Below are positions 17,681 through 24,849 of a stretch of DNA of 39,829 nt, one piece after another. The stretch is from the NCBI GenBank assembly GCA_028712885.1, contig JAQTPK010000025.1, positions 1-39,829 on the forward strand. Direction: 5' to 3'. The DNA is from Syntrophales bacterium (GTDB lineage: Bacteria > Desulfobacterota > Syntrophia > Syntrophales > UBA4778). A model generated the notes under the pieces. The model made no database searches and was not told the origin of the DNA. It saw only the letters and a list, made by a program, of their open reading frames with translations. The translations under genes were made by a program, and so were the position numbers. The first letter of the stretch is position 1; each line of letters begins with the position of its first letter.

Positions 17681-18211
17681 TCATTTCCGTTTTACTTTGA
17701 AATTCTTCAAGGGGCCGAACCCGGGGTGTCCCGCGGGCCTTTCGCACCGGCACTGCTCCTCGTTGAGATTCGCTCCGCATTGGGGACACAGCCCCCTGCA
17801 GGCCTCGTCGCATACGGCCCTGACCGGTATCCGCAGAATAAGCTGTTCCAGGATGATCGGGTCGATTTCTATCTCCTCATCCTGGTACCGGCCGAAATAG
17901 AGCTCATCCTCGCTGTCGGGATCTTCATCTTCGCCGGGCTCATAAGGGACGAGGACGTAGCGGAATTCGGCCCGGATCGGCTTTTCCACCTCTTTGAGGC
18001 ACCGGCCGCATTCCAGGATGATATCGGCGTCCATGCTGATATCGAGCGTCACCGTTTCCCCGATCCTGACGGCGCTGCCGGTCGCGCTCAGCCGCTTGAG
18101 AGAAAACTCCGCTTCCGCCAGTTCCGGAAAGATTCCGGCAAGCCACTTGGCGTCGGCTGTAAAGTGGAAAACCGAACTTTCTTCCCCGATCTGCTGGACC
18201 TTGATTTTCAA
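17681..18211 (-). CDS. yceD: YceD/DUF177 family protein
   Basis: The 176-residue protein has the family features: C-x-R-C-L (CGRCLKEV) in the middle and a C-terminal CDEACRGLCPQCGANLN-x-x-x-C-x-C cluster that is likely zinc-binding. It is always next to rpmF and in plants and bacteria is linked to 23S rRNA accumulation; the exact role is not settled. The start is TTG at 18211, set by AGGAGG five bases before it. It heads the minus-strand block, with a candidate promoter 40-70 nt upstream. Confidence 0.93.
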   Translation of the reverse strand: MKIKVQQIGEESSVFHFTADAKWLAGIFPELAEAEFSLKRLSATGSAVRIGETVTLDISMDADIILECGRCLKEVEKPIRAEFRYVLVPYEPGEDEDPDSEDELYFGRYQDEEIEIDPIILEQLILRIPVRAVCDEACRGLCPQCGANLNEEQCRCERPAGHPGFGPLKNFKVKRK

Positions 18212-18253
18212 AGAGACCTCCTCGGACCGCGAGAGGGCCCAAAGAAATTGTTA

Positions 18254-18283
18254 TTGTTAATGAAAATGCAGTAATAATGTCAA
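18254..18283 (-). promoter_or_regulatory. Candidate promoter of the yceD-rpmF-fab block
   Basis: On the minus strand TTGACA (18283-18278) is followed by 17-18 nt and TTAACA/TAACAA as the -10. It lies in the divergent yceD-gltX space and points at yceD. The -10 is weak. Confidence 0.5.
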
Positions 18284-18375
18284 GCTCTTTTTGCCCGGCG
18301 AAAAAAGACCCTGAAATTGAATCCTTGTGACCTCAGGGAACCGACGGGGAAGCGGCCCGCACCGAAAATGCAGGC

Positions 18376-18405
18376 TTGAGATTGACAATCAGAACGTATT
18401 ATAAC
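18376..18405 (+). promoter_or_regulatory. Candidate promoter of gltX
   Basis: TTGAGA (18376-18381), an 18-nt spacer and TATAAC (18400-18405) lie 45 nt ahead of the gltX start. A TTGACA at 18382-18387 is also present but is too near the -10. Confidence 0.5.
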
Positions 18406-18449
18406 ATGATAGATTTTTGTTAAAAACATCCGCAGGATGAAAGGAAAGC

Positions 18450-19859
18450 ATGAGCGAGCAGAGGATCGTCAGGACGAGGTTTGCGCCTTCCCCCACGGGG
18501 GCGCTCCATATCGGCGGGGTCAGGACGGCCCTTTTCAACTGGCTCTACGCCAGGCATGCGGGAGGTAAATTCATTCTGCGCATTGAGGATACCGACCAGC
18601 TGCGGTCCACGGACGAATCCACCCGTGGGATACTCGATTCCATGAGCTGGCTGGGCCTTAACTGGGACGAAGGACCCTTATTCCAGACGGAAAGGGCCGG
18701 GATTTACCGCGACGCCGTCCGGAAACTTATTGATGAAGGAAAGGCCTACCGCTGCGCGTGCCCTCCGGAAGAGCTTGAACGCAAAAGGAAAAAGGCCCTT
18801 GCCGAGCGCCGGAAACCTAAATACGACGGCACCTGCCGGCACAGGAACATAGGCCCCAATCCCAATACGGTCGTCCGGTTCAGGTGCCCCGATAGGGGGA
18901 CGACCGCTTTCGAAGACCTTGTCAAAGGCAGAATTTCCTTTGAAAACGATGAATTGGACGATCTGGTAATAGAACGGAGCGACGGCTTCCCCACATACAA
19001 CTTCGCCGTTGTAGTGGATGACGCCCTGATGGGAATAACCCACGTGATCCGCGGCGACGACCACGTGAACAATACCCCCCGCCAGATCCTTCTTTACAAG
19101 GCCCTCGGTCATGACGTACCGGCATTCGGCCATGTCCCCATGATTCTCGGATCGGACAAGGCGCGGCTGAGCAAGCGACATGGGGCCACCTCCGTCACCG
19201 CTTACAGGGACATGGGCTATCTGCCCGAGGCCCTGGTCAACTATCTCGTCCGCCTCGGCTGGTCGCACGGCGACCAGGAAATATTCTCGCTGGACGACCT
19301 GATCCGGCTGTTCACGCTGGAGGCGGTCGGGAAGTCGGCTGCCGTCTTCAACCCGGACAAGCTCCTCTGGCTGAACCAGCATTATATCAAGGGCGCCGCC
19401 CCGGACCGGCTGGCGCGGGAGCTCGCGCCTTTCCTGGAGGATCTCGGCATCACGAACCCGGACCCCGACTTTCTCGCCAGGGTGGCCGCGGACCTGCAGA
19501 CCAGGTCGAAGACTCTCGTGGAAATGGCTGAATCCGCCCGGTTCTATTTCAATGAGATCCGGGACTACGATCTTCAGCTGGCGGAGAAATATTTCGATTC
19601 CACGGGGGCCATATACATCCAGAGCGTCCGGGAGGCGCTCCCCGGACTTGGGGAATATAAAAAGGAGGGAATTGAAAACCTCCTGCGCAAGATTGCCGAA
19701 GAGAACGGAACCAAACTCAAAAACGTCGTCCAGCCGATACGGGTCGCCCTGACGGGAAAGACCGTAAGCCCGGGTATAGACGAGGTAATGGTCACTCTCG
19801 GGAAGGAAGGCGTCATGCGGCGGCTCGACAACGCCTTGGAATTCATCCGTTCCGGATGA
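18450..19859 (+). CDS. gltX: Glutamyl-tRNA synthetase
   Basis: Class I synthetase that charges tRNA-Glu, and in species lacking GlnRS also tRNA-Gln. The 469-residue protein has [14 protein letters not shown] (HIGH box His20-Gly23), the RFRCPDRG and [23 protein letters not shown] blocks, and the second signature LSKRHGATS. Length and the C-terminal helical anticodon-binding cage fit the bacterial enzyme. AAAGGAAAG precedes the ATG. The gene is followed by tRNA-Gln and tRNA-Glu, which suggests a non-discriminating enzyme, but I cannot read that property from sequence alone. Confidence 0.97.
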   Translation: MSEQRIVRTRFAPSPTGALHIGGVRTALFNWLYARHAGGKFILRIEDTDQLRSTDESTRGILDSMSWLGLNWDEGPLFQTERAGIYRDAVRKLIDEGKAYRCACPPEELERKRKKALAERRKPKYDGTCRHRNIGPNPNTVVRFRCPDRGTTAFEDLVKGRISFENDELDDLVIERSDGFPTYNFAVVVDDALMGITHVIRGDDHVNNTPRQILLYKALGHDVPAFGHVPMILGSDKARLSKRHGATSVTAYRDMGYLPEALVNYLVRLGWSHGDQEIFSLDDLIRLFTLEAVGKSAAVFNPDKLLWLNQHYIKGAAPDRLARELAPFLEDLGITNPDPDFLARVAADLQTRSKTLVEMAESARFYFNEIRDYDLQLAEKYFDSTGAIYIQSVREALPGLGEYKKEGIENLLRKIAEENGTKLKNVVQPIRVALTGKTVSPGIDEVMVTLGKEGVMRRLDNALEFIRSG

Positions 19860-19911
19860 ATTCCGGCATTAGGCATTGGGTATTGGGCCTGTGAAAAACA
19901 TATCCTTTATT

Positions 19912-19993
19912 CTCCCTCTCCCTTGACGGGAGAGGGTCGGGGTGAGGTGAAGAAGCGGGAAAGGCGGGGAAAGGCGCGAAATGCGGGAAAAAT
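19912..19993. repeat. CCCTCTCCC hairpin repeat and GCGGGAAA tandem run
   Basis: CCCTCTCCC (19914-19922) and GGGAGAGGG (19928-19936) form a perfect 9-bp stem followed by TCGGGGTGAGG, a dispersed element I recognise from many bacterial genomes. It is followed by four diverged GCGGGAAAG units (about 19955-19990). The rest of the 19860-20104 gap holds degenerate GGCATTGGG and CCTTACG words and no gene. Confidence 0.7.
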
Positions 19994-20104
19994 CTTTTGG
20001 TCTGTCAGGAATAGTACTCCTTACACCTTACGATTCACGCTTTACGCCCTTTTTTATTGACATCGCGGAATCGTTCGTTTAAATTTCCGCTTCCCAAAGA
20101 ATTT

Positions 20105-20179
20105 TGGGGGATCGTCTAACCGGCAGGACGCAAGATTCTGGATCTTGCAATCTAGGTTCGAAGCCTAGTCCCCCAGCCA
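20105..20179 (+). tRNA. tRNA-Gln (CTG)
   Basis: A 75-nt cloverleaf: acceptor TGGGGGA pairs with TCCCCCA, discriminator G and encoded CCA. The anticodon loop TTCTGGA carries CTG, and the T arm has GGTTCGAAG. The U1-A72 start pair is typical of tRNA-Gln. Confidence 0.97.
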
Positions 20180-20251
20180 ATATCGGCGTTGTATATAAAT
20201 TTAGGTCGAGGATCTCTCGGCAGTAGGATAAAAAGCAAATTTAAAGGTTAC

Positions 20252-20326
20252 GGTCCCATCGTCTAGTGGTTAGGACGCTGGCCTCTCACGCCGGAAACCG
20301 GAGTTCAACTCTCCGTGGGACTACCA
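20252..20326 (+). tRNA. tRNA-Glu (CTC)
   Basis: A 75-nt cloverleaf with acceptor GGTCCCA / TGGGACT, discriminator A and encoded CCA. The D arm is GTCTAGTGGTTAGGAC, the anticodon loop CTCTCAC (anticodon CTC), and the T arm CGGAGTTCAACTCTCCG. The 3' half from 20281 on is duplicated perfectly 2.5 kb downstream, which marks it as an integration site. Confidence 0.97.
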
Positions 20327-20335
20327 AAATAAAAA
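20281..20335 (+). repeat. Left attachment-like repeat (inside tRNA-Glu)
   Basis: A 55-bp block, from the anticodon loop of tRNA-Glu through CCA into the terminator stem, is identical to 22818-22872. It has the position and size expected of a tRNA attachment core. Confidence 0.88.
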
Positions 20336-20364
20336 GGGCCGCTTCATGCGGCTCTTTTTATTTT
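20326..20364 (+). terminator. Terminator of the tRNA-Gln/tRNA-Glu unit
   Basis: AAAATAAAAAGGGCCGC pairs with GCGGCTCTTTTTATTTT around a short TTCAT loop, starting at the tRNA 3' end. The stem is nearly perfect and has its own T-rich 3' side. Confidence 0.93.
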
Positions 20365-20442
20365 GGGGTTTCTAGTTTCGAGTTTCTGGTTTCTAGTTAC
20401 TTCCAGGTAGTGTTGGACCAGAAATAAGGAAGACCTTTCACT

Positions 20443-20585
20443 CAGGCTGTCCAAAATTGCTCAGATACGAGGCCCATCCTTCGACTGCGCTCAGGACAGG
20501 CTCCGGCCCGAGGCGCGCAGCGTACTTTTTACGTACGTGAGCACCGAGGGCCAAGGGAAACGAAGTAGATGAGTGATTTTGGGCA
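20443..20585. repeat. REP-like palindromic element, copy 2
   Basis: The left arm CAGGCTGTCCAAAATTGCTC (20443-20462) faces GAGTGATTTTGGGCA (20571-20585), with the outer GCCTG missing on the right. The core has TCGACTGCGCTCAGGACAGG, shared with copy 1, and an inner palindrome GTACTTTTTACGTAC. Its right end is fused directly to a degenerate tRNA. Confidence 0.8.
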
Positions 20586-20657
20586 TCCGCGTCTAGTGGT
20601 CAGGACGCCGGCCGACCCCCGCCGGAAACCTGGGTCCAAATCCCGGAGGGATCACCA
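20582..20657 (+). pseudogene. Degenerate tRNA, tRNA-Glu-like
   Basis: The D arm GTCTAGTGGTCAGGAC, the anticodon stem CCGGC / GCCGG and a T stem CTGGG / CCCGG are kept and CCA is present. The acceptor arms GGCATCC and AGGGATC do not pair, position 33 is G instead of T, and the loop would read ACC. The 5' end is replaced by the REP-like element. It is a tRNA relic, most like tRNA-Glu. Confidence 0.8.
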
Positions 20658-20709
20658 AAGAATTACTGTGAGTTGCGAACTTTATATTATTTTTCACTGT
20701 ATGGTAATA

Positions 20710-20727
20710 TTTCAGCAATCGTTGAAA
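20710..20727. promoter_or_regulatory. Upstream operator-like palindrome O1
   Basis: TTTCAGCAATCGTTGAAA is an inverted repeat with one mismatch (TTTCAGC / GTTGAAA) around a 4-nt spacer. It is the same design as O2 and lies 76 bp away centre to centre. Confidence 0.7.
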
Positions 20728-20752
20728 ACAGCATAAATGGTGATAATTGGTC

Positions 20753-20781
20753 TTGACATTTGTAATATTTCACCCTATTGT
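20753..20781 (+). promoter_or_regulatory. Sigma-70 promoter of the AbiE-like pair
   Basis: TTGACA (20753-20758), a 17-nt spacer and TATTGT (20776-20781) form a near-consensus promoter. Transcription would begin near 20788, inside operator O2 and about 28 nt before the chosen start codon. Confidence 0.8.
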
Positions 20782-20785
20782 CAAT

Positions 20786-20803
20786 TTTCAGCGAATGCTG
20801 AAA
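20786..20803. promoter_or_regulatory. Downstream operator-like palindrome O2
   Basis: TTTCAGCGAATGCTGAAA has perfect 7-bp arms around GAAT and covers the expected transcription start. A repressor here would block initiation. Together with O1 it fits autoregulation by the winged-helix protein encoded next. Confidence 0.8.
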
Positions 20804-20815
20804 GGTTTATTTTTA

Positions 20816-21874
20816 ATGAAAAAACTTGGCAATGAAATAGAGATCCAAGCATTGGAGGCTCTCAAGACCTGCCTGAAGCGGGTTCCTTTTTTGACGGTGG
20901 AATCTGTAGAGCAAGAGCCTCGTACTAATGATGCACAGTTCGATATCCTGGCAAGAGTGCGTATCGCCCAAGAATGGCAGAATATTGCTGTGGAAGTGAA
21001 AGGGAATGGCCAGCCCAGGATAGTTCGTTCAGCCATTTTCCAGCTCCTGCGATATCGCGAAAAAAATCCCGATGCGTACTGCGTGGTTATCGCGCCTTAC
21101 ATTTCTCCACAATCAGCGGCGATATGTGCAAAGGAGGATATCGGATACATAGACCTCGCCGGCAACTGCCGGCTAACCTTTGACAAGGTATATATAGAAC
21201 AGGAAGGGAAGGCTAATCCCTTTGCCGTAAAGAGGGATTTGCGATCCCTTTATTCCCCAAAGGGCGAGCGGGTACTTCGCGTACTTCTGAACGATCCCAA
21301 AAAAGCATGGCGGGTCCAGTCTCTATCAGCAGAGGCCGTTGTAAGCCTCGGACAGGTTTCCAATGTAAAGCGCTTGCTTGAAAACCGTGAATGGCTCATA
21401 AGTACTGACGCTGGCCTGGTGCTCAACGCCCCTGATCAACTTTTGACCGAATGGTCGGAAAACTACAACTTTAGCAGGAACATAACGCGGAATTACTACA
21501 CCCTGAAAACCATGGCAGAGATCGAGGCCGATCTGGCTGAGTGCTGCATGAAAAAGGGAATCAGCTACGCCCTGACCGGTTTTTCTGCGGCGGCAAGATA
21601 CGCACCTGCTGTGCGCTACCAGCGGGCAATGGCCTATGTCGGGGAAAAAGCTGACAAGGTGACCGAGTCTCTTTCACTGAAAGAAGTTTCCAGCGGGGCC
21701 AATATGACACTCCTTTACCCTTATGACGAAGGCGTCATATACGGTTCACGATTGATTGATAGAATACAGGTGGCAATGCCGGTCCAAGTGTATCTTGATC
21801 TCTTATCGATGAAAGGCAGAGGGGAAGAAGCAGCCGCAATTTTGCTGGACGAGGTGATTAAGAAGCAATGGTAA
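20816..21874 (+). CDS. AbiEi-like antitoxin/regulator with a PD-(D/E)XK-like N-terminal domain
   Basis: 352 residues. I place the start at ATG 20816 (GAAAGG about ten bases upstream); the frame is open further up, but that region contains the promoter and O2. Residues 1-135 look like a restriction-nuclease-like fold: Asp43 in QFDILARV, Glu60-x-Lys62 in VEVKGNG and Gln76 in the next helix. After GYIDLAGN (110-117) comes a winged helix (about 148-195, GERVLRVLL...VSNVKRLLENREWL) and an AbiEi-like C-terminal domain. AbiEi antitoxins repress their own operon through operator repeats, which matches O1/O2. It overlaps the toxin gene by 7 nt. The family call is inferred from layout and partner; nuclease activity is only suggested. 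Confidence 0.75.
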   Translation: MKKLGNEIEIQALEALKTCLKRVPFLTVESVEQEPRTNDAQFDILARVRIAQEWQNIAVEVKGNGQPRIVRSAIFQLLRYREKNPDAYCVVIAPYISPQSAAICAKEDIGYIDLAGNCRLTFDKVYIEQEGKANPFAVKRDLRSLYSPKGERVLRVLLNDPKKAWRVQSLSAEAVVSLGQVSNVKRLLENREWLISTDAGLVLNAPDQLLTEWSENYNFSRNITRNYYTLKTMAEIEADLAECCMKKGISYALTGFSAAARYAPAVRYQRAMAYVGEKADKVTESLSLKEVSSGANMTLLYPYDEGVIYGSRLIDRIQVAMPVQVYLDLLSMKGRGEEAAAILLDEVIKKQW

Positions 21875-22692
21875 CCCGAAGGGATTATACTGCCGACGCG
21901 GTACAGGCAGCCAAATCCGTCCTGATTGAGCTGATGCATCTGCTTGGTGAGTACAGAGACGATATCGTCGTGATTGGAGGGTGGGTGCCGGAATTGTTAT
22001 TACCGCAGGAACCCTACCCCCATGTAGGAAGCATGGATATTGACCTTGCCCTGAACCACTTGAAGATTCAGGACGGATACAAGATGATTGAAGAACTTCT
22101 CATCTCCCGTGGGTACTATCAGGAAGAAGGCAAGCAGCCTTTCATCTTCTTCAGGGATCTTCCTGTTAAAGGACAGACCATCAAGGTGCAGGTGGATCTT
22201 TTATCAGGAGAGTATGAGGGAACTGGAAAAGGCCGCCGGCATCAGGTTGTACAAGGAATGAAAGCCCGTAAAGTACGCGGTTGTGACATTGCCTTTGACA
22301 TGGCTGAAGAGATTTCTATTGATGGAGAAATCCCTGGGGGCGGTCAAGACCGCGTTACTGTCAGGGTTGCTTCGATCGTCCCATTCATAATAATGAAAGG
22401 GATGGCATTAGACGATCGGCTGAAAGAAAAAGATGCTTGGGACATCTATTTCTGCATCCGTTCCTATCCCGGCGGGGTTGATACTTTGGCTGAGGAATTC
22501 CGTCCTCACTTATCGCACGGCTTGATTCAGGAAGGCCTTACAAAAATCGGAAAACACTTCGCCGGAATCACATCAATCGGCCCCAAATTCGTTGCAGATT
22601 TTGAGATGCCGGAAGACGCTGAAGATAGGGAACGGATTATCCGTGATGCATTTGAGCGGATAACTGCGCTTTTGGAAAAGCTGAAGGTTTGA
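21868..22692 (+). CDS. AbiEii-like nucleotidyltransferase (putative toxin)
   Basis: 274 residues with the nucleotidyltransferase signature: Gly37-Gly38 in VVIGGWVPELL, the metal pair Asp57-x-Asp59 in GSMDIDLAL, and a third acidic residue Asp110 in VQVDLL. A helical part follows with MKGMAL (176-181) and EKDAWDIY (187-194), the K-x-x-D-x-x-D motif of AbiEii/AbiGii proteins. AbiEii enzymes are toxins thought to modify RNA with nucleotides, causing growth arrest and phage resistance. The start ATG overlaps the antitoxin stop (ATGGTAA), so the pair is coupled. No other gene lies in the island. Confidence 0.82.
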   Translation: MVTRRDYTADAVQAAKSVLIELMHLLGEYRDDIVVIGGWVPELLLPQEPYPHVGSMDIDLALNHLKIQDGYKMIEELLISRGYYQEEGKQPFIFFRDLPVKGQTIKVQVDLLSGEYEGTGKGRRHQVVQGMKARKVRGCDIAFDMAEEISIDGEIPGGGQDRVTVRVASIVPFIIMKGMALDDRLKEKDAWDIYFCIRSYPGGVDTLAEEFRPHLSHGLIQEGLTKIGKHFAGITSIGPKFVADFEMPEDAEDRERIIRDAFERITALLEKLKV

Positions 22693-22695
22693 AAA

Positions 22696-22759
22696 GTGTG
22701 TGTCCTTTTCTCCAAAATCGGGGTAAAATGATTGCACAACTACCCGGGAGGACACACAC
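22696..22759. repeat. 11-bp inverted repeat after the toxin gene
   Basis: GTGTGTGTCCT (22696-22706) and AGGACACACAC (22749-22759) are exact reverse complements 42 nt apart. It starts 3 nt after the toxin stop. No T tract follows, so it may be a solo inverted-repeat element or the ends of a lost insertion rather than a terminator. Confidence 0.65.
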
Positions 22760-22817
22760 GCTTCAATAAAATAAAAAACTTACAATAAAACAGGTGACTT
22801 AGATATCTTTCCGGTTA

Positions 22818-22863
22818 GCCTCTCACGCCGGAAACCGGAGTTCAACTCTCCGTGGGACTACCA
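22818..22863 (+). pseudogene. tRNA-Glu 3' fragment
   Basis: The fragment begins at the anticodon loop, contains the T arm, 3' acceptor strand and CCA, and lacks the 5' half. It is the displaced end of the tRNA-Glu target after integration. It has no upstream tRNA part and cannot function. Confidence 0.9.
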
Positions 22864-22872
22864 AAATAAAAA
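22818..22872 (+). repeat. Right attachment-like repeat
   Basis: Identical over 55 bp to 20281-20335. The matching ends on both sides at unrelated sequence (CTG versus TTA upstream), which defines the repeat borders. Confidence 0.88.
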
Positions 22873-22901
22873 AGGCTGCTTTCGGCAGCCTTTTCTATTT
22901 T
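22863..22901 (+). terminator. Terminator at the displaced tRNA-Glu end
   Basis: AAGGCTGC TTT CGGCAGCCTT with A-rich and T-rich flanks. Its stem differs from the terminator at 20326-20364, although the first bases are shared; one of them came with the island. A degenerate GAGTTTCGAG repeat follows both terminators (20366-20400 and 22903-22937); 22938-23020 holds nothing I recognise. Confidence 0.85.
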
Positions 22902-23020
22902 GGAGTTCCGAGTTTCGAGTCTCGGGTTTCGAGTTGCCCCAGGAAAGAGAACAGGAGTCTCAGACCAGAAAGTCAAAAATAGCGACTGCCTCCCTTGAAT
23001 GTTCTTTGTAGTCGCACGTT

Positions 23021-23731
23021 TCAGTTCGGCTTTTGCACGGCGGCGCCTTTGGGCCTGAGCGGGGTTTTAAGACCCCGGACCCGCGACTTGAGGTCGCTCT
23101 TCTGCAAAGGCGCCGGCTGCACCCACTGGATCTGGTCGAAGTTGCGCGCATTCTGGCTCCGGATGTAATTCTTCCAGGACGCGTCTATTCTGGCGTTCTG
23201 AAGGTCGGCATTGGCGAATTTTGCGCCATTCAGCTTCGCCCCGGTCAGGTCCGCGCGGAAAAGCATGCCGCCCGTCAGGTCGGCGCCGCGCAGGTCGGCC
23301 TGATTAAATTTGCAGACATGCAGCCCGGCCGAGAGCAGTTTCGCTCCCGAGAGATCCGCCCCTGAGAAATCGGCGCCTCCGACCATCGCGCTGGACAAAT
23401 CGGCATTGCGCAGGGAGGCACCCTGGAAATTCGCATTGTGGAAGTGCGCGTTGAAGAAATGGCCGCTGTCGAGCTTTGCGCCCACCAGCCTGGCATCGTT
23501 GAATTGAAGGCCCCGCATGCGGCTCCCCCGGAAATCCGCTCCGCTGAAATCGACGTGGTCGTACTTCTGCTGTATCAGGTTGATCTGAACTATGCCGCTC
23601 AGATCCGCATTCTGCATGTTCTTGTCCCCGGCCAGCATCCGGTCAACATCGGCTTGATTGAAAGCCCCCGCCGTTGTCGGCCCGATCGCCAAGAGTAATA
23701 TCGCCAGGATCATCAGCCCGAATCGTTTCAT
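23021..23731 (-). CDS. Secreted pentapeptide-repeat protein
   Basis: 236 residues beginning MKRFGLMILAILLLAIGPTTAGA, a clear signal peptide, followed by about 25 tandem A(D/N)LxX units (for example NADLSSAMVGGADFSGADLSGAK) that would fold into a right-handed quadrilateral beta helix. The tail (last 50 residues) is basic and proline-rich and leaves the repeat. The start at 23731 is favoured by GGGAGGG just upstream and by the signal peptide; an ATG nine codons earlier is possible. It is 50 nt behind a lipoprotein gene on the same strand and probably co-transcribed. Function is unknown; the export signal argues against a gyrase-protecting Qnr-type role. Confidence 0.85.
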   Translation of the reverse strand: MKRFGLMILAILLLAIGPTTAGAFNQADVDRMLAGDKNMQNADLSGIVQINLIQQKYDHVDFSGADFRGSRMRGLQFNDARLVGAKLDSGHFFNAHFHNANFQGASLRNADLSSAMVGGADFSGADLSGAKLLSAGLHVCKFNQADLRGADLTGGMLFRADLTGAKLNGAKFANADLQNARIDASWKNYIRSQNARNFDQIQWVQPAPLQKSDLKSRVRGLKTPLRPKGAAVQKPN

Positions 23732-23781
23732 TCTCAGCCCTCCCCAATGGAAATTCATTAATTATCCCCCGCAGGGGAATT

Positions 23782-24420
23782 TCACTTACTATCCGCGCCG
23801 GGTAAATTGATCTTCATGCCCTTCGGCATTCCCGGCACGGCAACTCTCTTGTAGCCTGAAGGAATTTCGAAAAGGCTGTCCGGCTGGCTGCCGAGCCTGA
23901 CATCCCGGTATTCCATTACCCAGCTTCCGTCCGCAGCCGCCGTTCTGACCGGCAAGTTGACGTCCGTCGCCCACCACTGGTAGATTTGTACCGCCTTGCC
24001 GTCGACCTTGGCGGTCACTTCATATTTGGCCGAAGGATGGCCTCCGACGGTTTCGCTGCCGATTTTTTTCCGGCTTACCTCTCCCTTGACCTTGTCTCCG
24101 GCCGCGCTGATCTGTTCATCCGCCGCCTCCGGCGTTTCCATATAAGTATTCTGCGACTTCATAATCATCCAGACCTTGCCGAGATCCTTCCTGGCAACGA
24201 CGGATGTTCCCGCCGCTTCGTTATCCGTCCGGAATTTGCCCGGTTTCATGTAGACCTTACTTGTAAAGGACTGCCCGGCGGAGGTGCTTACGACCGTAGC
24301 CGAGAATTCCTGCGCCTCGGCCTTCTTCTCCGTCTTCCCTCCGCTCTCCCCCGTGCCGCATCCCGCCGCAAAAAAGAGCGTTGACAATAAAACCGCAGCC
24401 GCAACCCATGATCTTTTCAT
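23782..24420 (-). CDS. DUF4412-type lipoprotein
   Basis: 212 residues. MKRSWVAAAVLLSTLFFAAGCG is a lipoprotein signal with Cys21 as the lipidation site. The rest is a beta-rich domain with F-S-A-T-V-V, M-K-P-G-K-F-R-T, the DLGKVWMI...NTYMETP segment and W-W-A-T-D-V-N-L-P-V, close to the DUF4412 / outer-membrane lipoprotein carrier style of fold. GGAGGG lies about six bases before ATG 24420; the frame extends upstream but without signal. It is followed by the pentapeptide gene. Function not known. Confidence 0.82.
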   Translation of the reverse strand: MKRSWVAAAVLLSTLFFAAGCGTGESGGKTEKKAEAQEFSATVVSTSAGQSFTSKVYMKPGKFRTDNEAAGTSVVARKDLGKVWMIMKSQNTYMETPEAADEQISAAGDKVKGEVSRKKIGSETVGGHPSAKYEVTAKVDGKAVQIYQWWATDVNLPVRTAAADGSWVMEYRDVRLGSQPDSLFEIPSGYKRVAVPGMPKGMKINLPGADSK

Positions 24421-24849
24421 CCCATTCCCTCCGGCATGCAACTCGATTTTCGCTCCAGCGGGCCGCCGTCTGAGTCTCTGCGGCGCGAGCGGGAGCAATC
24501 CTGTTCAGGGTTATATATATATCGCATCTCTCCTTTCAGAAATGCGGTCGGACAAACGTGGAAAGTATCCTCGGCTTTCATTGCATTGGCGTGATGGAAA
24601 GAGCGACTGTGAGGATTATTCGCAGGTAATGCTCTCGGCGGCTCTCCTCAGGGCTTGGCAGGTTGCCGTATCCTATATGGAAAAGAAGCCCCTGAGCGGT
24701 GGGACTATATAGGGGAATGCAGCGTGAGTCAAGAGAATCAGGATCGCAGCCTCAGCTCGGACGGGCGCTCTTGAGCGCGGATTTCTCCTGTCCGGCATCC
24801 GGTGGTCCTTCCCCTTTCTCCGCCATCGATTCAAGAGTAACCCGCAGGC
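24421..24849. other. Intergenic region, no gene recognised
   Basis: It holds TATATATATAT near 24513, which could be part of a promoter for the lipoprotein, and a GCGCTC-TT-GAGCGC palindrome at 24767-24780 flanked by CGGAC/GTCCG, 70 nt after the stop of the FMN protein and perhaps its transcript end. No riboswitch or convincing ORF was recognised. Confidence 0.5.

Noticed and set aside
20582-20657. A third functional tRNA
   Set aside because: Acceptor strands do not pair, U33 is replaced by G and U8 is missing.
24284-24712. 142-codon plus-strand frame near the lipoprotein gene
   Set aside because: Half of it is antisense to the lipoprotein gene; no domain or ribosome site.
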